A DNA stretch of 30,697 nt from a virus, in IMG/VR virus record IMGVR_UViG_3300028844_000212, positions 1 to 30,697 of that record. One strand, given 5' to 3'. The position numbers and the translations under genes are program-made. Position 1 is the stretch's first letter; each line of letters begins with the position of its first letter. Below the pieces are notes generated by a model that was not told where the DNA came from, did not search any database, and saw nothing but the letters and a program-made list of their open reading frames with translations. Of the stretch, positions 22,060-30,697 are shown piece by piece.

Positions 22060-25000
22060 ATGGCAGAAGAAATTATTTCTGTTACAGATATAGCATCACA
22101 AGGAGTGGTCATTGATACTCCTCCAGTTGCATTAAGTCCTAATGTATTTACAGATGTACGTAACGTTAGATTTAAAGACGGTGCTGTTAGAAAAATATCA
22201 GGTGAGTTATTACTTAATGACATCACAGAAGATTTAGTACCAGCTAACGAAACTTTTGGACAAGTAAGATACTTCGCTGTATGGGAAAGTCCTAACAGAA
22301 CTCCTACTGGTTGCTACTATATATGGGTAGTAGACTATGTTAGAGCTAATATAGTTGTTGGACAAAAGATATATGTGCAAGATCACACAGGAACTAAGCG
22401 AGATATAACACCTGCTGCTATGACAAACGGATTTACGTTTACTATTACAGGCTGGCAGCACACTATATTCTCAGGTGGATTTGCTTTTATTATTAATAAT
22501 GGAATTGACAGACCACATTATATATTAGATACTCCAGGTAATACTAATATCGCTAATCTAGTATTAGCTGAGTTACCTGGCTGGGATGGGTATGATGTTA
22601 ACTCTACTGTTATTACAGATACATTTAGTACAGGTAACATACTAACATTTGATTTAGGACAAAAAGTAGATTTTGTAAATACATCTGTTGAAGTTACTGT
22701 AGCAGCCGCTGCAAGAACTGCACAAGTAGGTACGCCAGCAGGTTCAGGTACTGTAAACACAGCCAACTTTGTGCCAGGTGCTTTACCAGCTTACACGAGC
22801 CTGCCATCGGTCGGTGCTACTAATTTTCAATTATATAATGACGCAGCCACTAATACAACTATATGTTATATAGGTGGTATGGCTGATGGTAATGAAGTTA
22901 TAGTTAAAATAAAATCTCGTGTACCTGTTAATGTAACTGCAGGTATTATACAATCATTTGGTAGTTTACTAGTCGCTGGAGACTTAACAGAAAAAAGTAG
23001 TGCCAATGGCGAGGTTGTTAGACGATTATCAGGTGTTGTTAAGACATCAGATGTAGCAGTGCCAGGCGCTGTACCTAATAACTGGGATCCGTTTGCAGCT
23101 GGCGTTAGTACAGCTGATGAATTTACATTATCTGAAACAAACGTTATTACTGAAATGAAATCATTACAAGGTAACATGTATATCTATAGTACAAATAGTA
23201 TACACGTTATGAGACTAACAGGTAATGTTAATATACCTGTGCAGTTCGGTCCAGTTACTGATGAGTATGGTTGCTTAAGCCGTGGCTCAGTTATGGAATA
23301 TGATGGTAAACATTTCGTTGTGGGTAACAATGATCTCTATACTTTTTCAGGTAACCCAGGAAATATACAATCTTTATCTGATGGTAAGATAAGAGAATAC
23401 TTTTATAATAATTTAAACCCTATACATGAAGCTAAGATGTTTACACTACTTAACCATCATGAGAATGAGATATGGGTATGCTATCCTACACTAGCTTCGT
23501 TCAGAGGTGAGTGTGATGAAGCATTACTATGGAACTATAGAGACAATACATGGACTATAAGAGACCTTAATAATGTAGTATCCGGAGGTACAGGACCTAT
23601 TAAAGGTGGAGGTGTCCCTACAGCTACGATAGCTATCACAGGTAATTCAGGTAATGCTGGTTATACAAATGTAGGTAGACGCGAAACTCAAGCTGTAACT
23701 ATAAATGGTTCAACACCTAAAGCTACAATAGGTACTAAAGCAATTAAAACAGTTGCGGTTGGTACATTCAGTAACTTTACAACTGATGTGCTTGAAGTAG
23801 TCGACTTAACCGTTACAGGTACGACAGGTCCAAATGTAGTTAACGCAGTAAATACTCTTACATTCCCTGCTGCAGCTACGTTTACGTATGATAGAGATGG
23901 TTCTACATATCTTGATGGTGGTGCAAGTGCTGTTATTAATGGTGATGCATCTATAGGTAACGCAAGTTTTCCAGCTATCACTATACTTGGTACAAACCAA
24001 GCAGATGGCGCTACAATTAATATGACTACTTTTGTAGCAGCTGTAAAAGATTATATAAATAATAACAACGCTTTTGCTGATTTCACAGCAACTGCGTCTA
24101 CTAACGTACTGACACTTACCTCAGATCAACCAGGGGCTAGAGTTTTCACTACATCCACTTTTGCAATATCAGGAGGGACGACAAGTAACTTAACAATAGC
24201 CTCATCTACAGCAGGTGTAGGTGTATATGGTATAACAGCCGCTCTTAGCCCTGCTATATCCATGCAAATTACAGCTCCGGCTGTGGCAGGTGTTCATGCG
24301 GCGATTGACGAAACAGTACTTACAGCAATCAATCTTTCAAATCAAGCAGCGATTCAAGCGGATATTGTTACTAAGCTTCAAGCTATTACTGTGTTTAACG
24401 GTAGTAATAGTGCTATATATTCTGTAGATACTAGTGGTGGTGTCATACGATTTACAGCTATAAACGGTGGTAATTATGGTGCTTTAACAATAGCATTCAG
24501 TACTGCATATAGTGGTACTTCATATACAGAGACTACATTCGGTGGTAACTTAACTTCTAATGTTTCAGTTGTTACAACAGGTGTTGACAATAATCAGCCT
24601 CAACCATTGATGACAGTATCATTTCCAGACGGTACAACTACAGATTCAGTAATACTTACAGGCACTCAGACACGTGCTACAGTTGTAGCAGCAATCAGTA
24701 CTATTATAAACAGTAATGCGAGCTGGTCTACTACTACAGGTACAGGATTAGTAACAGCTACTGCTGCGGCGGTAGGGTTACAATCATCAAACTTTGATGT
24801 AACTATTACAAGCATAGGTGCATTACCTGCAGGATTCGCTAGCTCTACATTTACAGAAGCTCAGACTAGGGCAGGCGTAGCAGCAGCTAGTACTACAGAT
24901 ACAATCACGTTGACACCTCCGCTTGGTTCAGCAGTAACTGTAAACTTTGATAATACTAGTACGTACCCTGCTTATGATCCTGATACTGGTGGAAGCACTG

Positions 25001-26343
25001 CTTCTGTTACGGCAACCGAAATTGCTACAGCATTACAAGCTGCATGGAATGCCAGCGCATCTAGTACAGCTCATTTCTCTGTAGTTAGAGCAGGTGCTGT
25101 ATTAACTTTTACAAGTGTATCACGAGATGATATTGTAGGTGAGTTTAGTTATTCAGTTGCGCCAGGTGATACGCGTACAGGTACGTTAGTATCTCCATTA
25201 ATTACTAATTCTGTAGCAGGTAATATTACTGTTACAGCAGGTATAGCATCTATATTTTCTAAGATGACTCGTGTTACAATTACTATTAATACAGCATCTG
25301 GAAGTAGTGTGATATTTGATAGACACTATGGTGAAGGGCCTGGTCGATTACTTGATCCAGACTTTACCGCAGGTATAAGCGATTCAACTTACGGTGATTC
25401 AGGTGTAACTAGTGATGCAGCATATCTTAATTTATATTATGATCCTGCTAAAGACTTAGATAGAACTAATACCTCAGAGCAAGCTAAACCTAATGGTACA
25501 GTTACTGATACTCAAACAGCTTTACTTAAAGTCCTAACAGATGTTAGCACACAAGATGCTCTTGAGCTTACACCTGATAGTACATCAGCTCCTACTAATA
25601 TATTAATTAATCCTAGACAATTTGGAATTGCAGCAAACTACGTAACAGGCTTATCTCCTAATACAGAAGTTGTAGCTTCAAGAGTAGCTCCGACCACAGC
25701 TCAAATATTAGCAGTGGCTATTGGTAATACTGTTGCGACAACAGCGCCCACATTTGATAATACTGGGACTACTATAAGTACTGCATTTGATATAGTTAGA
25801 TCATGGGCAGATACTCAAGTTAATCCTAATGAGATATTTCCTATATTCGCACAGAGTGGGTATGTGAGTGGTGTGTTGTTTAACAGGTTACGAGCTGCTG
25901 ACTTAGGATATGACTTTGGTGGTACAGCTTATATATCATATGCTGAACGAGAACAAATGTCTATTACTCCTAACTTTGATACTGAAACTTTAGGTAGCTT
26001 AGCCTTATGGGCAGATGGTGGAACGATTGCGACTGTAGGTGGTACTCCTCAAAGAGCTACTTTACAAGTGCGAGCTCGAGCAACTAATAACCCAGGTGAA
26101 TTACCTTATCTCACGACTGCAGAAGATGATACACAAACTGATGCACGTAGAAATAAGTTAACTGTAAACGATTTTGTAGTTGGTAGTTCATATAAAACTG
26201 ACTTAAGAAGTACAGGTAGATTCTTAAACTATCGTATCGATGATGCAGCAGCTAGTACATCAGCTGGTTATACAGGTAGTAATACTAGAGCTTGGAATGT
26301 ATCCGGTTTACAACTACGTGTTACTAAAGGAGGAGCTAAGTAA
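22060..26343 (+). CDS. Tail nozzle / tail tubular protein B-like, greatly enlarged
   Basis: 1427 residues against about 790 in T7 gp12. The N-terminus SQGVVIDTPPVALSPNVFTDV with NVRFKDGAVRKISGE is the family signature of podovirus nozzle proteins, and the end (RFLNYRIDDA, then WNVSGLQLRVTKGGAK) is also typical. Family-like segments run to about residue 510 (e.g. EYGCLSRGSVMEYDGKHFVVGNNDLY) and resume near 1250. Between about 640 and 1060 are four diverged modules of about 105-114 residues, each beta - helix - beta, with helices VAAVKDYINNN, QAAIQADIVTKLQ, ATVVAAISTIIN and ATEIATALQAAW. It would form the distal tail tube through which DNA exits. Ribosome-binding site GGAGGAG. Confidence 0.82.
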   Translation: MAEEIISVTDIASQGVVIDTPPVALSPNVFTDVRNVRFKDGAVRKISGELLLNDITEDLVPANETFGQVRYFAVWESPNRTPTGCYYIWVVDYVRANIVVGQKIYVQDHTGTKRDITPAAMTNGFTFTITGWQHTIFSGGFAFIINNGIDRPHYILDTPGNTNIANLVLAELPGWDGYDVNSTVITDTFSTGNILTFDLGQKVDFVNTSVEVTVAAAARTAQVGTPAGSGTVNTANFVPGALPAYTSLPSVGATNFQLYNDAATNTTICYIGGMADGNEVIVKIKSRVPVNVTAGIIQSFGSLLVAGDLTEKSSANGEVVRRLSGVVKTSDVAVPGAVPNNWDPFAAGVSTADEFTLSETNVITEMKSLQGNMYIYSTNSIHVMRLTGNVNIPVQFGPVTDEYGCLSRGSVMEYDGKHFVVGNNDLYTFSGNPGNIQSLSDGKIREYFYNNLNPIHEAKMFTLLNHHENEIWVCYPTLASFRGECDEALLWNYRDNTWTIRDLNNVVSGGTGPIKGGGVPTATIAITGNSGNAGYTNVGRRETQAVTINGSTPKATIGTKAIKTVAVGTFSNFTTDVLEVVDLTVTGTTGPNVVNAVNTLTFPAAATFTYDRDGSTYLDGGASAVINGDASIGNASFPAITILGTNQADGATINMTTFVAAVKDYINNNNAFADFTATASTNVLTLTSDQPGARVFTTSTFAISGGTTSNLTIASSTAGVGVYGITAALSPAISMQITAPAVAGVHAAIDETVLTAINLSNQAAIQADIVTKLQAITVFNGSNSAIYSVDTSGGVIRFTAINGGNYGALTIAFSTAYSGTSYTETTFGGNLTSNVSVVTTGVDNNQPQPLMTVSFPDGTTTDSVILTGTQTRATVVAAISTIINSNASWSTTTGTGLVTATAAAVGLQSSNFDVTITSIGALPAGFASSTFTEAQTRAGVAAASTTDTITLTPPLGSAVTVNFDNTSTYPAYDPDTGGSTASVTATEIATALQAAWNASASSTAHFSVVRAGAVLTFTSVSRDDIVGEFSYSVAPGDTRTGTLVSPLITNSVAGNITVTAGIASIFSKMTRVTITINTASGSSVIFDRHYGEGPGRLLDPDFTAGISDSTYGDSGVTSDAAYLNLYYDPAKDLDRTNTSEQAKPNGTVTDTQTALLKVLTDVSTQDALELTPDSTSAPTNILINPRQFGIAANYVTGLSPNTEVVASRVAPTTAQILAVAIGNTVATTAPTFDNTGTTISTAFDIVRSWADTQVNPNEIFPIFAQSGYVSGVLFNRLRAADLGYDFGGTAYISYAEREQMSITPNFDTETLGSLALWADGGTIATVGGTPQRATLQVRARATNNPGELPYLTTAEDDTQTDARRNKLTVNDFVVGSSYKTDLRSTGRFLNYRIDDAAASTSAGYTGSNTRAWNVSGLQLRVTKGGAK

Positions 26344-26510
26344 TGGCAATTCTTAATGCGCCGCTTACTAACGATTCTGCTTTAGACTACACTCTATTTG
26401 AATTAGTTAGAGAAGTTAATATTCTTCAAGAACAAAACTTAAAGTTATTACAGGATATTAGAAGTGCAACAAACTTTGCAGATTTAAAAGTAAGGATAGA
26501 TGAAAAATGA
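26343..26510 (+). CDS. 55-aa helical protein of unknown function
   Basis: ATG overlaps the nozzle stop (TAATG) behind AAAGGAGG in the preceding gene, and its TGA overlaps the next ATG (ATGA). The product is a small helical peptide (LFELVREVNILQEQNLKLLQ) ending with a charged tail, probably a coiled coil. Double coupling to structural genes supports it being real. No family recognised; it is the first of the post-nozzle genes. Confidence 0.68.
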   Translation: MAILNAPLTNDSALDYTLFELVREVNILQEQNLKLLQDIRSATNFADLKVRIDEK

Positions 26511-27010
26511 TAAAACCTATTGAGGACAATAGTGTATTCGAAGTAATAAAACTTATGAATAAAAATGTAGCAAAGCATAATGCTGTTGGATATAAAAGAA
26601 ATGAAGCAACATGGATAGCCTTTTTCTTAGATATAGTTAAGAAACAAAAAGACGGTGATCCAAATTATTTTGCTGTTGGTGAATATAAAGATAACAAGCT
26701 AATAGGATTTCTTTTAGCTACAACTTTTAACAGTTACTATAACGGTGTTACTACAATGGACGTAAAAGATTGTATTATGGATGAGAGTTTAAGCACTCCG
26801 TTTACTGTTACTAAATTGTTTGATGCTATGATAGCACATACTAAAACTCATGGTGGAACTAGATGGCGTGCTGATTCAATACGATCTGAACACAACTCAC
26901 ATCAATATGCTAAGCTATTAAATGTAAAATATGGAGCTGAGCTTTACTTTTCAGTTCATGGAGAAATTAATATGGATAAGAATAAAAAGGAGGTTGAGCA
27001 ACATGGGTAG
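26507..27010 (+). CDS. GNAT-like protein in the T7 gp13 position
   Basis: 167 residues. The order helix - helix - strand (YFAVGEYKDNKLIGFLLATT), then MDVKDCIMDES and a late SEHNSHQYAKLLNVKYGAEL with a terminal strand (YFSVHG), fits a degenerate GNAT acetyltransferase fold. The classic acetyl-CoA loop (Q/R-x-x-G-x-G/A) is not clear, so it may be a structural protein of that fold. Proteins of this kind often directly follow the nozzle gene in T7-like phages, where gp13 is an internal virion assembly protein. It overlaps both neighbours slightly. Confidence 0.62.
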   Translation: MIKPIEDNSVFEVIKLMNKNVAKHNAVGYKRNEATWIAFFLDIVKKQKDGDPNYFAVGEYKDNKLIGFLLATTFNSYYNGVTTMDVKDCIMDESLSTPFTVTKLFDAMIAHTKTHGGTRWRADSIRSEHNSHQYAKLLNVKYGAELYFSVHGEINMDKNKKEVEQHG

Positions 27011-27536
27011 TGGCGGTGGAACAAAGACAGTTAGTACTGGTATAGATGAAGAGTTTAAACCGTATTTAGAGAAAGTACTTAGTGACGTTACAGATAAATA
27101 TACAGCTGATGTAGCTAATCCTGATGCTACTATAGCTGATATGGATCGACTTCAAAAAGAAGCGTTACTACGTGGAGAAGGTGAATCAAGAGATGCTATA
27201 TTAGGTAGAGGCAAATACGATATGACTGCGGCTAACAATCGCGATATGCGTAATATGATAGGTTCAGCAAGTGGTGCAGCATCTTTCGGTGGTGGCTTAG
27301 GCTCAGCACGTAACGATAGAGCTATGGCTTCTGCTATTGCAGATCAATCATTCCGTAATATGAAAGATCGACAAGAAACTACAGCTAGAGGATTGGCAGC
27401 AATGGGTGAAGCTGGTAATCAATATAGATCTTTTGAGCAAGAGAAAAAAGACGCACCTCATAAAGCTGCAAGTAGATACTTTGGTTACTTAGGTAATGCA
27501 CCTCAGACTAGAACAGAAACAGGTGGAGGTAAATAA
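27003..27536 (+). CDS. Internal virion protein, gp14-like by position and pattern
   Basis: The start at 27003 follows AAGGAGG and gives MGSGGGTKTV; the earlier ATG in this frame lies within the previous gene. 177 residues: a Gly-rich start, IDEEFKPYLEKVLSDV (14-29), then Ala/Gly/Ser-rich helical segments with NMIGSASGAASFGGGLGSAR and ARNDRAMASAIADQSFRNM, the pattern of T7 gp14-like ejection proteins. In T7, gp14 goes into the outer membrane as part of the DNA ejection channel. The C-terminus is TETGGGK. The function is inferred from gene order and composition. Confidence 0.66.
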   Translation: MGSGGGTKTVSTGIDEEFKPYLEKVLSDVTDKYTADVANPDATIADMDRLQKEALLRGEGESRDAILGRGKYDMTAANNRDMRNMIGSASGAASFGGGLGSARNDRAMASAIADQSFRNMKDRQETTARGLAAMGEAGNQYRSFEQEKKDAPHKAASRYFGYLGNAPQTRTETGGGK

Positions 27537-27572
27537 ATGGGCGTTGATATGTCGGAGGTACTGCTAAAATGA
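27537..27572 (+). CDS. 11-codon leader or frameshifted 5' end
   Basis: ATG at 27537 sits directly after the previous stop with GGAGG at 27526-27530. It encodes MGVDMSEVLLK and stops at TGA 27570-27572, overlapping the next ATG (ATGA). A -1 shift after GAT (27546-27548) would join MGVD to YVGGTAKM and continue into the 78-aa gene. Either a translated leader, a one-base indel or sequencing error, or rarely a frameshift; no slippery heptamer is visible. Confidence 0.4.
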   Translation: MGVDMSEVLLK

Positions 27573-27805
27573 TTGGTACATCTGCGGCGGGACCTGTAGG
27601 CGGCGTAGCAGCTACTGGTATATATGAAGGAGCTCTTAAACCTTTATTTAAAAAACTGTTTTTCAATAACGGCGGTATGGTAGGCGGACCTTTATCTCCT
27701 ATGATGACTAATGTTTCTAAAGTTAGATATAAACAACACGGTGGTAAAGTATCAGAAGAGATTGAGCTAAACTATCACGGACCATTAGCATCTAAAGGAG
27801 GATAA
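27569..27805 (+). CDS. 78-aa GGxV protein, post-nozzle cluster
   Basis: ATG at 27569 has GGAGG (27554-27558) at 10 nt. The product starts MIGTSAAGPVGGVAATGIYEG, a Gly/Ala hydrophobic stretch, then KPLFKKLFFNNGGMVGGPL, a second tag KQHGGKV, and ends IELNYHGPLASKGG. FNNGGMV / GGKV tags with a final YHGPLA are familiar to me from marine phage proteins encoded next to gp14-like genes. Probably a virion or membrane-interacting accessory protein. The frame remains open upstream to 27548, so its true N-terminus may be longer (see 27537-27572). Confidence 0.65.
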   Translation: MIGTSAAGPVGGVAATGIYEGALKPLFKKLFFNNGGMVGGPLSPMMTNVSKVRYKQHGGKVSEEIELNYHGPLASKGG

Positions 27806-27808
27806 CCT

Positions 27809-28864
27809 ATGGTGACTTCAATTAATAATCCTCAAACTATGGGGCTAGGTTTTAGAGATATGAATTCTGTACCTAGATATAATACACCGACAGGTCAGAC
27901 AACTCCGAGACAAGATGCAGCAGCTAACTTAGGTTATGAACGAGGTAAATCAAATCCAATAGGCTTACTTCCTGGTATGAGTGTTCTTAAAGGTCCGTTA
28001 GGATTAGGTAAAAATGATACATTCGGTAATGAAGGTACAACTGATGCACAAGGTAATGTGTTTGATTCTACAGGAAGAGCTTACGACCCTATAACAGGTA
28101 GAGCTGTAGCTTCATATAAAGATGCTGGTACAGGTTTTAATACTTTAAAAAATAGTTACGGTAAATTAAGAAACCACACGGGACCGATAGAGTCTGCGCT
28201 AGGTAGTTACGACAATTCAGTGTATAAATATATGGATGAAAATCCAGGTATGACAAAAGAACAAGCTAGAACTGCAAGACTACGTGGTGAAAATGCACCT
28301 ATGAATACTATAGCGGGTAGAATAAATACTAATACTAGTTCTATGGAAGATAATTTTAATGAAACTGGTGACGCATATATGAATAATAAACCTGTATCTC
28401 CATATGATATAGGCTTTGATGGATCAAGAGCAGGTACTCCTAAATCTACATCAGGTGTATTTGGATCTAATGCTGGTGACATCATACCAACAAATCGTAT
28501 GAGTGAAGGGTTCGGAGTAATGGGCGCTGACTCTGATACATCTATTACTTATGATAATGAGGGTAATTATAAAGGAGGGGATATTAGTATAATGACTCCT
28601 GGTGGTACAATGAGTTCTATAACAGATTCTGTTACTGGTGAATCTATTCAAACAAATACTATGTCTCCGTTACTTAAGCAAGAATTAGATCGTAGAGCAG
28701 GTAAGTTTCAATCAAGTAGAATTGTAGAACCTGATGGTGGTGGACCAAATGGTAAAATAAAATCTGTACCTTCACGTATAGCCGCAAGAAATATGAATGA
28801 GTTTGGAGATGTTATATCAGATGATGGAGATAACTCTACTGATAGTAATTCCGGAGGAAAGTAA
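27809..28864 (+). CDS. 351-aa virion-region protein of unknown function
   Basis: GGAGG just upstream supports the ATG at 27809. The sequence is polar, Gly/Asn/Asp/Thr-rich, with no long hydrophobic segment: MGLGFRDMNSVPRYNTPTGQ near the start, DAQGNVFDSTGRAYDPITGRAV (about 79-100), a helical part YKYMDENPGMTKEQARTAR, and an acidic Ser/Asn-rich C-terminus. The position between gp14-like and lysozyme-domain genes matches T7 gp15, another ejected protein, but no similarity is visible and it is much shorter. Stop overlaps the next start (TAATG). Confidence 0.68.
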   Translation: MVTSINNPQTMGLGFRDMNSVPRYNTPTGQTTPRQDAAANLGYERGKSNPIGLLPGMSVLKGPLGLGKNDTFGNEGTTDAQGNVFDSTGRAYDPITGRAVASYKDAGTGFNTLKNSYGKLRNHTGPIESALGSYDNSVYKYMDENPGMTKEQARTARLRGENAPMNTIAGRINTNTSSMEDNFNETGDAYMNNKPVSPYDIGFDGSRAGTPKSTSGVFGSNAGDIIPTNRMSEGFGVMGADSDTSITYDNEGNYKGGDISIMTPGGTMSSITDSVTGESIQTNTMSPLLKQELDRRAGKFQSSRIVEPDGGGPNGKIKSVPSRIAARNMNEFGDVISDDGDNSTDSNSGGK

Positions 28865-30697
28865 TGCAGATTAAAAAGTATGAAACAAAAGATCGTTATG
28901 GTAATAGTAAGTCTTTTGAATTCTTTGAGGGATCAGCGGATATGGAAGTACCAGGTATGACGAGTATGCCTAACCATCCAGGAGAACCTAAAGGAACTGA
29001 CACAGTACCTGCATGGCTGACACCCGGTGAGTTTGTTATTAACAAAGAAGCTACTGATATGTATGGACCATTGTTAAAGAATATTAATGATGAAGGAAGA
29101 AAGATGCAGAATGGTGAGCCACATAACCATCCGTCTGAAGCTATGTATGCAGCTGCAGGTCAGCCAGTACGTAGAAATAATGAAGCTATGCAAAATCTTA
29201 TAGATAGTAGAGAAGCAGATAGAGTATCATTACAAACTGTTCCTTATGAAAGTAGTTCAATGGATCCTCAAGAAATATATGCTTATTTAATATCTAAAGG
29301 TTTTACTTCTAATGCTGCGAAAGGTATTTTAGGAAATATTAAACATGAAAGTAACTTTGATCCAGCGGCTAATCAAAATACAGGTGGCCCTGGTAGAGGA
29401 TTATTCCAATATGAAGTTGGAGGTAGATACGATACAGATAATAACAATCTTTTAAAATTTGCAGCTGATAACAATGTAAGTCCATTAGATGCTAAGACTC
29501 AACTTGACTTTATGATTTCTGAAATGGATAACACAGATGAGTATGGAGCAGTTAGAAATAAAATCAATATGGCTAAAACGCCAGGAGAAGCAGCTGATAT
29601 TTTTGGATTAGATTTTGAAAAATATAAAGGTGACTTACAACCTAATCGTGCAAAGTTTGCAAACGATTTTATTGTTCGAGAACCTGTAGATCCAGCAGGA
29701 GCAATGGCTCCTAATGAATTCGGAGATATAGATTTAACAGGAGCGATGGCTGCTGATGAAACTATGTATCCAGCAATAACACAAGAAACTTTAGGTAAAC
29801 CTATTAGATCTTTAAAGGAAATAGATAAAGATATAGCAACACTAGAGGCCCGAAATTCAGCACAAGAGGTTGCGACTGAAGATCCTAGTTTTCTCGACAG
29901 GGCCGGAGACTTTATTCGTGATGCTGTGTCTGGTTATAGGGATTTGCGTAAAGACTATCGCAAAAGATATATAGATTATTACAACGCAGATCAAGGATAC
30001 TTTGATAGTATATATAGACAAGCTGGTGGTCCAGTACCTCAGTACTACGCTGTTGGTGATGAAGTAAGAGATTACTACAGAAGCGGAATACCTATGCCGG
30101 GATCAGCGCCAACTTATAATTATTCTAATGCACCTACATTTGAAACTATGGCAGATACTATTAAAGATAAACTTGAGAAAGAAGAAGCAGAGCGTTTACG
30201 TGAGGCACAAGAAGAAAGATTCGGAGCTGTTGATAAATTAAGTATGGATCGTTTACAAACTATGAAATACGCAGAGAAAATAGATGCACTTAAACGTGAG
30301 AGAGCAGAAGCATTGCGAATTGCTTATAATAATAGTTCAGCTCGTGAAGATGCATTCAATAAAAATTATTACACAGGCGTACCAGGAGATGTACCATCTG
30401 CAGATGAGTTTATGAATATTCCAAAAGATACGATGCCTCCAAAGATAGACGTAGCACCTATTGATCCTACGTTTTATGATGCATTTGGTAATCCATATGA
30501 TGATGCAGAACAAGCGCGCACATCAGATGTTATTAATGAAGCAGATTCTAAAGCAGGTATGCAAAGACAAACGCAGATAAATAGCTTAGGTCAGCGAGTT
30601 CCTATTACTGGTAATAATTTTTACAATATACCAGAAAGCGAAGTCAGAGGTATTAATACTGTTAATAGTAATTTAATTGAAGATACATACGATATAA
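28864..30697 (+). CDS. Internal virion/ejection protein with lysozyme domain (partial)
   Basis: The ATG overlaps the previous stop and the frame is open to the window edge (at least 611 codons). Residues 44-64 carry GTDTVPAWLTPGEFVINKEA, a motif shared by many phage tape-measure and internal proteins. Residues about 136-270 form a phage tail-lysozyme domain: IYAYLISKGFTSNAAKGILG, then KHESNFDP with E162 as the likely catalytic acid, and GPGRGLFQYE. QAGGPVPQYYAVGD lies near 367-380, followed by Glu/Arg-rich helices. Such a protein would locally cut peptidoglycan during DNA ejection, as T7 gp16 does with a different enzyme domain. Confidence 0.8.
   Translation, partial: MQIKKYETKDRYGNSKSFEFFEGSADMEVPGMTSMPNHPGEPKGTDTVPAWLTPGEFVINKEATDMYGPLLKNINDEGRKMQNGEPHNHPSEAMYAAAGQPVRRNNEAMQNLIDSREADRVSLQTVPYESSSMDPQEIYAYLISKGFTSNAAKGILGNIKHESNFDPAANQNTGGPGRGLFQYEVGGRYDTDNNNLLKFAADNNVSPLDAKTQLDFMISEMDNTDEYGAVRNKINMAKTPGEAADIFGLDFEKYKGDLQPNRAKFANDFIVREPVDPAGAMAPNEFGDIDLTGAMAADETMYPAITQETLGKPIRSLKEIDKDIATLEARNSAQEVATEDPSFLDRAGDFIRDAVSGYRDLRKDYRKRYIDYYNADQGYFDSIYRQAGGPVPQYYAVGDEVRDYYRSGIPMPGSAPTYNYSNAPTFETMADTIKDKLEKEEAERLREAQEERFGAVDKLSMDRLQTMKYAEKIDALKRERAEALRIAYNNSSAREDAFNKNYYTGVPGDVPSADEFMNIPKDTMPPKIDVAPIDPTFYDAFGNPYDDAEQARTSDVINEADSKAGMQRQTQINSLGQRVPITGNNFYNIPESEVRGINTVNSNLIEDTYDI

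Noticed and set aside
22234-24000. Minus-strand frames inside the nozzle gene
   Set aside because: Fully covered by a strong sense gene; no start signals and biased composition typical of antisense shadows.
1-30697. tRNA genes, integrase, transposase or CRISPR array
   Set aside because: Reading both strands showed no cloverleaf with GTTCRA-type arm, no recombinase motifs and no spaced repeats.

Overview
The window is part of a tailed double-stranded DNA bacteriophage genome with short-tailed (podovirus-like) virion genes. It is AT-rich and almost entirely coded on the + strand, with very tight gene packing (TAATG and ATGA start/stop overlaps throughout). No bacterial chromosomal genes, tRNAs, integrase or CRISPR array are visible. 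Several small protein families (CWKGYK, SAAYWADK, GGxV/AGCGP tags, the 15991 and 19478 families) and the vitamin B12-type ribonucleotide reductase are ones I associate with marine phages of alphaproteobacteria. The host assignment is inference, not something read from the sequence.

Layout. At the left edge a leftward gene begins (1-56, partial), followed by a 414-nt AT-rich divergent intergenic region. The head module comes next: large terminase (471-2138), a 33-aa membrane peptide and a holin-like protein (2206-2620), three small basic proteins (2634-3226), portal (3226-5394), three small head-region genes, acidic scaffold (6218-7321) and an SU10-like major capsid protein (7342-8469), which is followed at once by a strong intrinsic terminator (8476-8511). 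A connector/accessory segment (8535-10601) ends in a head-tail adaptor. A host-contact segment (10601-16359) has two fibres with C-terminal S74 self-cleaving chaperones, a polyglycine adhesin-like protein and an associated small protein. Positions 16368-20260 hold six consecutive genes for membrane, secreted or lipidated proteins. A class II ribonucleotide reductase (20323-22038) follows, and then the tail continues: a very long tail-nozzle protein (22060-26343) and a run resembling the T7 gene 13-16 order (GNAT-like protein, gp14-like protein, small GGxV protein, unknown, and a lysozyme-domain ejection protein that runs off the right edge).

How the parts work together. Terminase, portal, scaffold and capsid build and fill the head. 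The adaptor and the nozzle form the short tail, the fibre and glycine-rich proteins recognise the cell, and the last genes probably supply internal proteins that are ejected through the envelope. The reductase makes deoxynucleotides for phage DNA synthesis. The most unusual points are: a 15-nt motif (AATGTCYCCTWWAAG) present three times in non-coding DNA, as a divergent pair in front of terminase and once in front of the reductase, with the layout of a phage single-subunit RNA-polymerase promoter; the 11-kb block separating adaptor from nozzle; the six-gene envelope cassette with a 65-nt two-frame hydrophobic overlap; and a nozzle carrying four diverged tandem modules.
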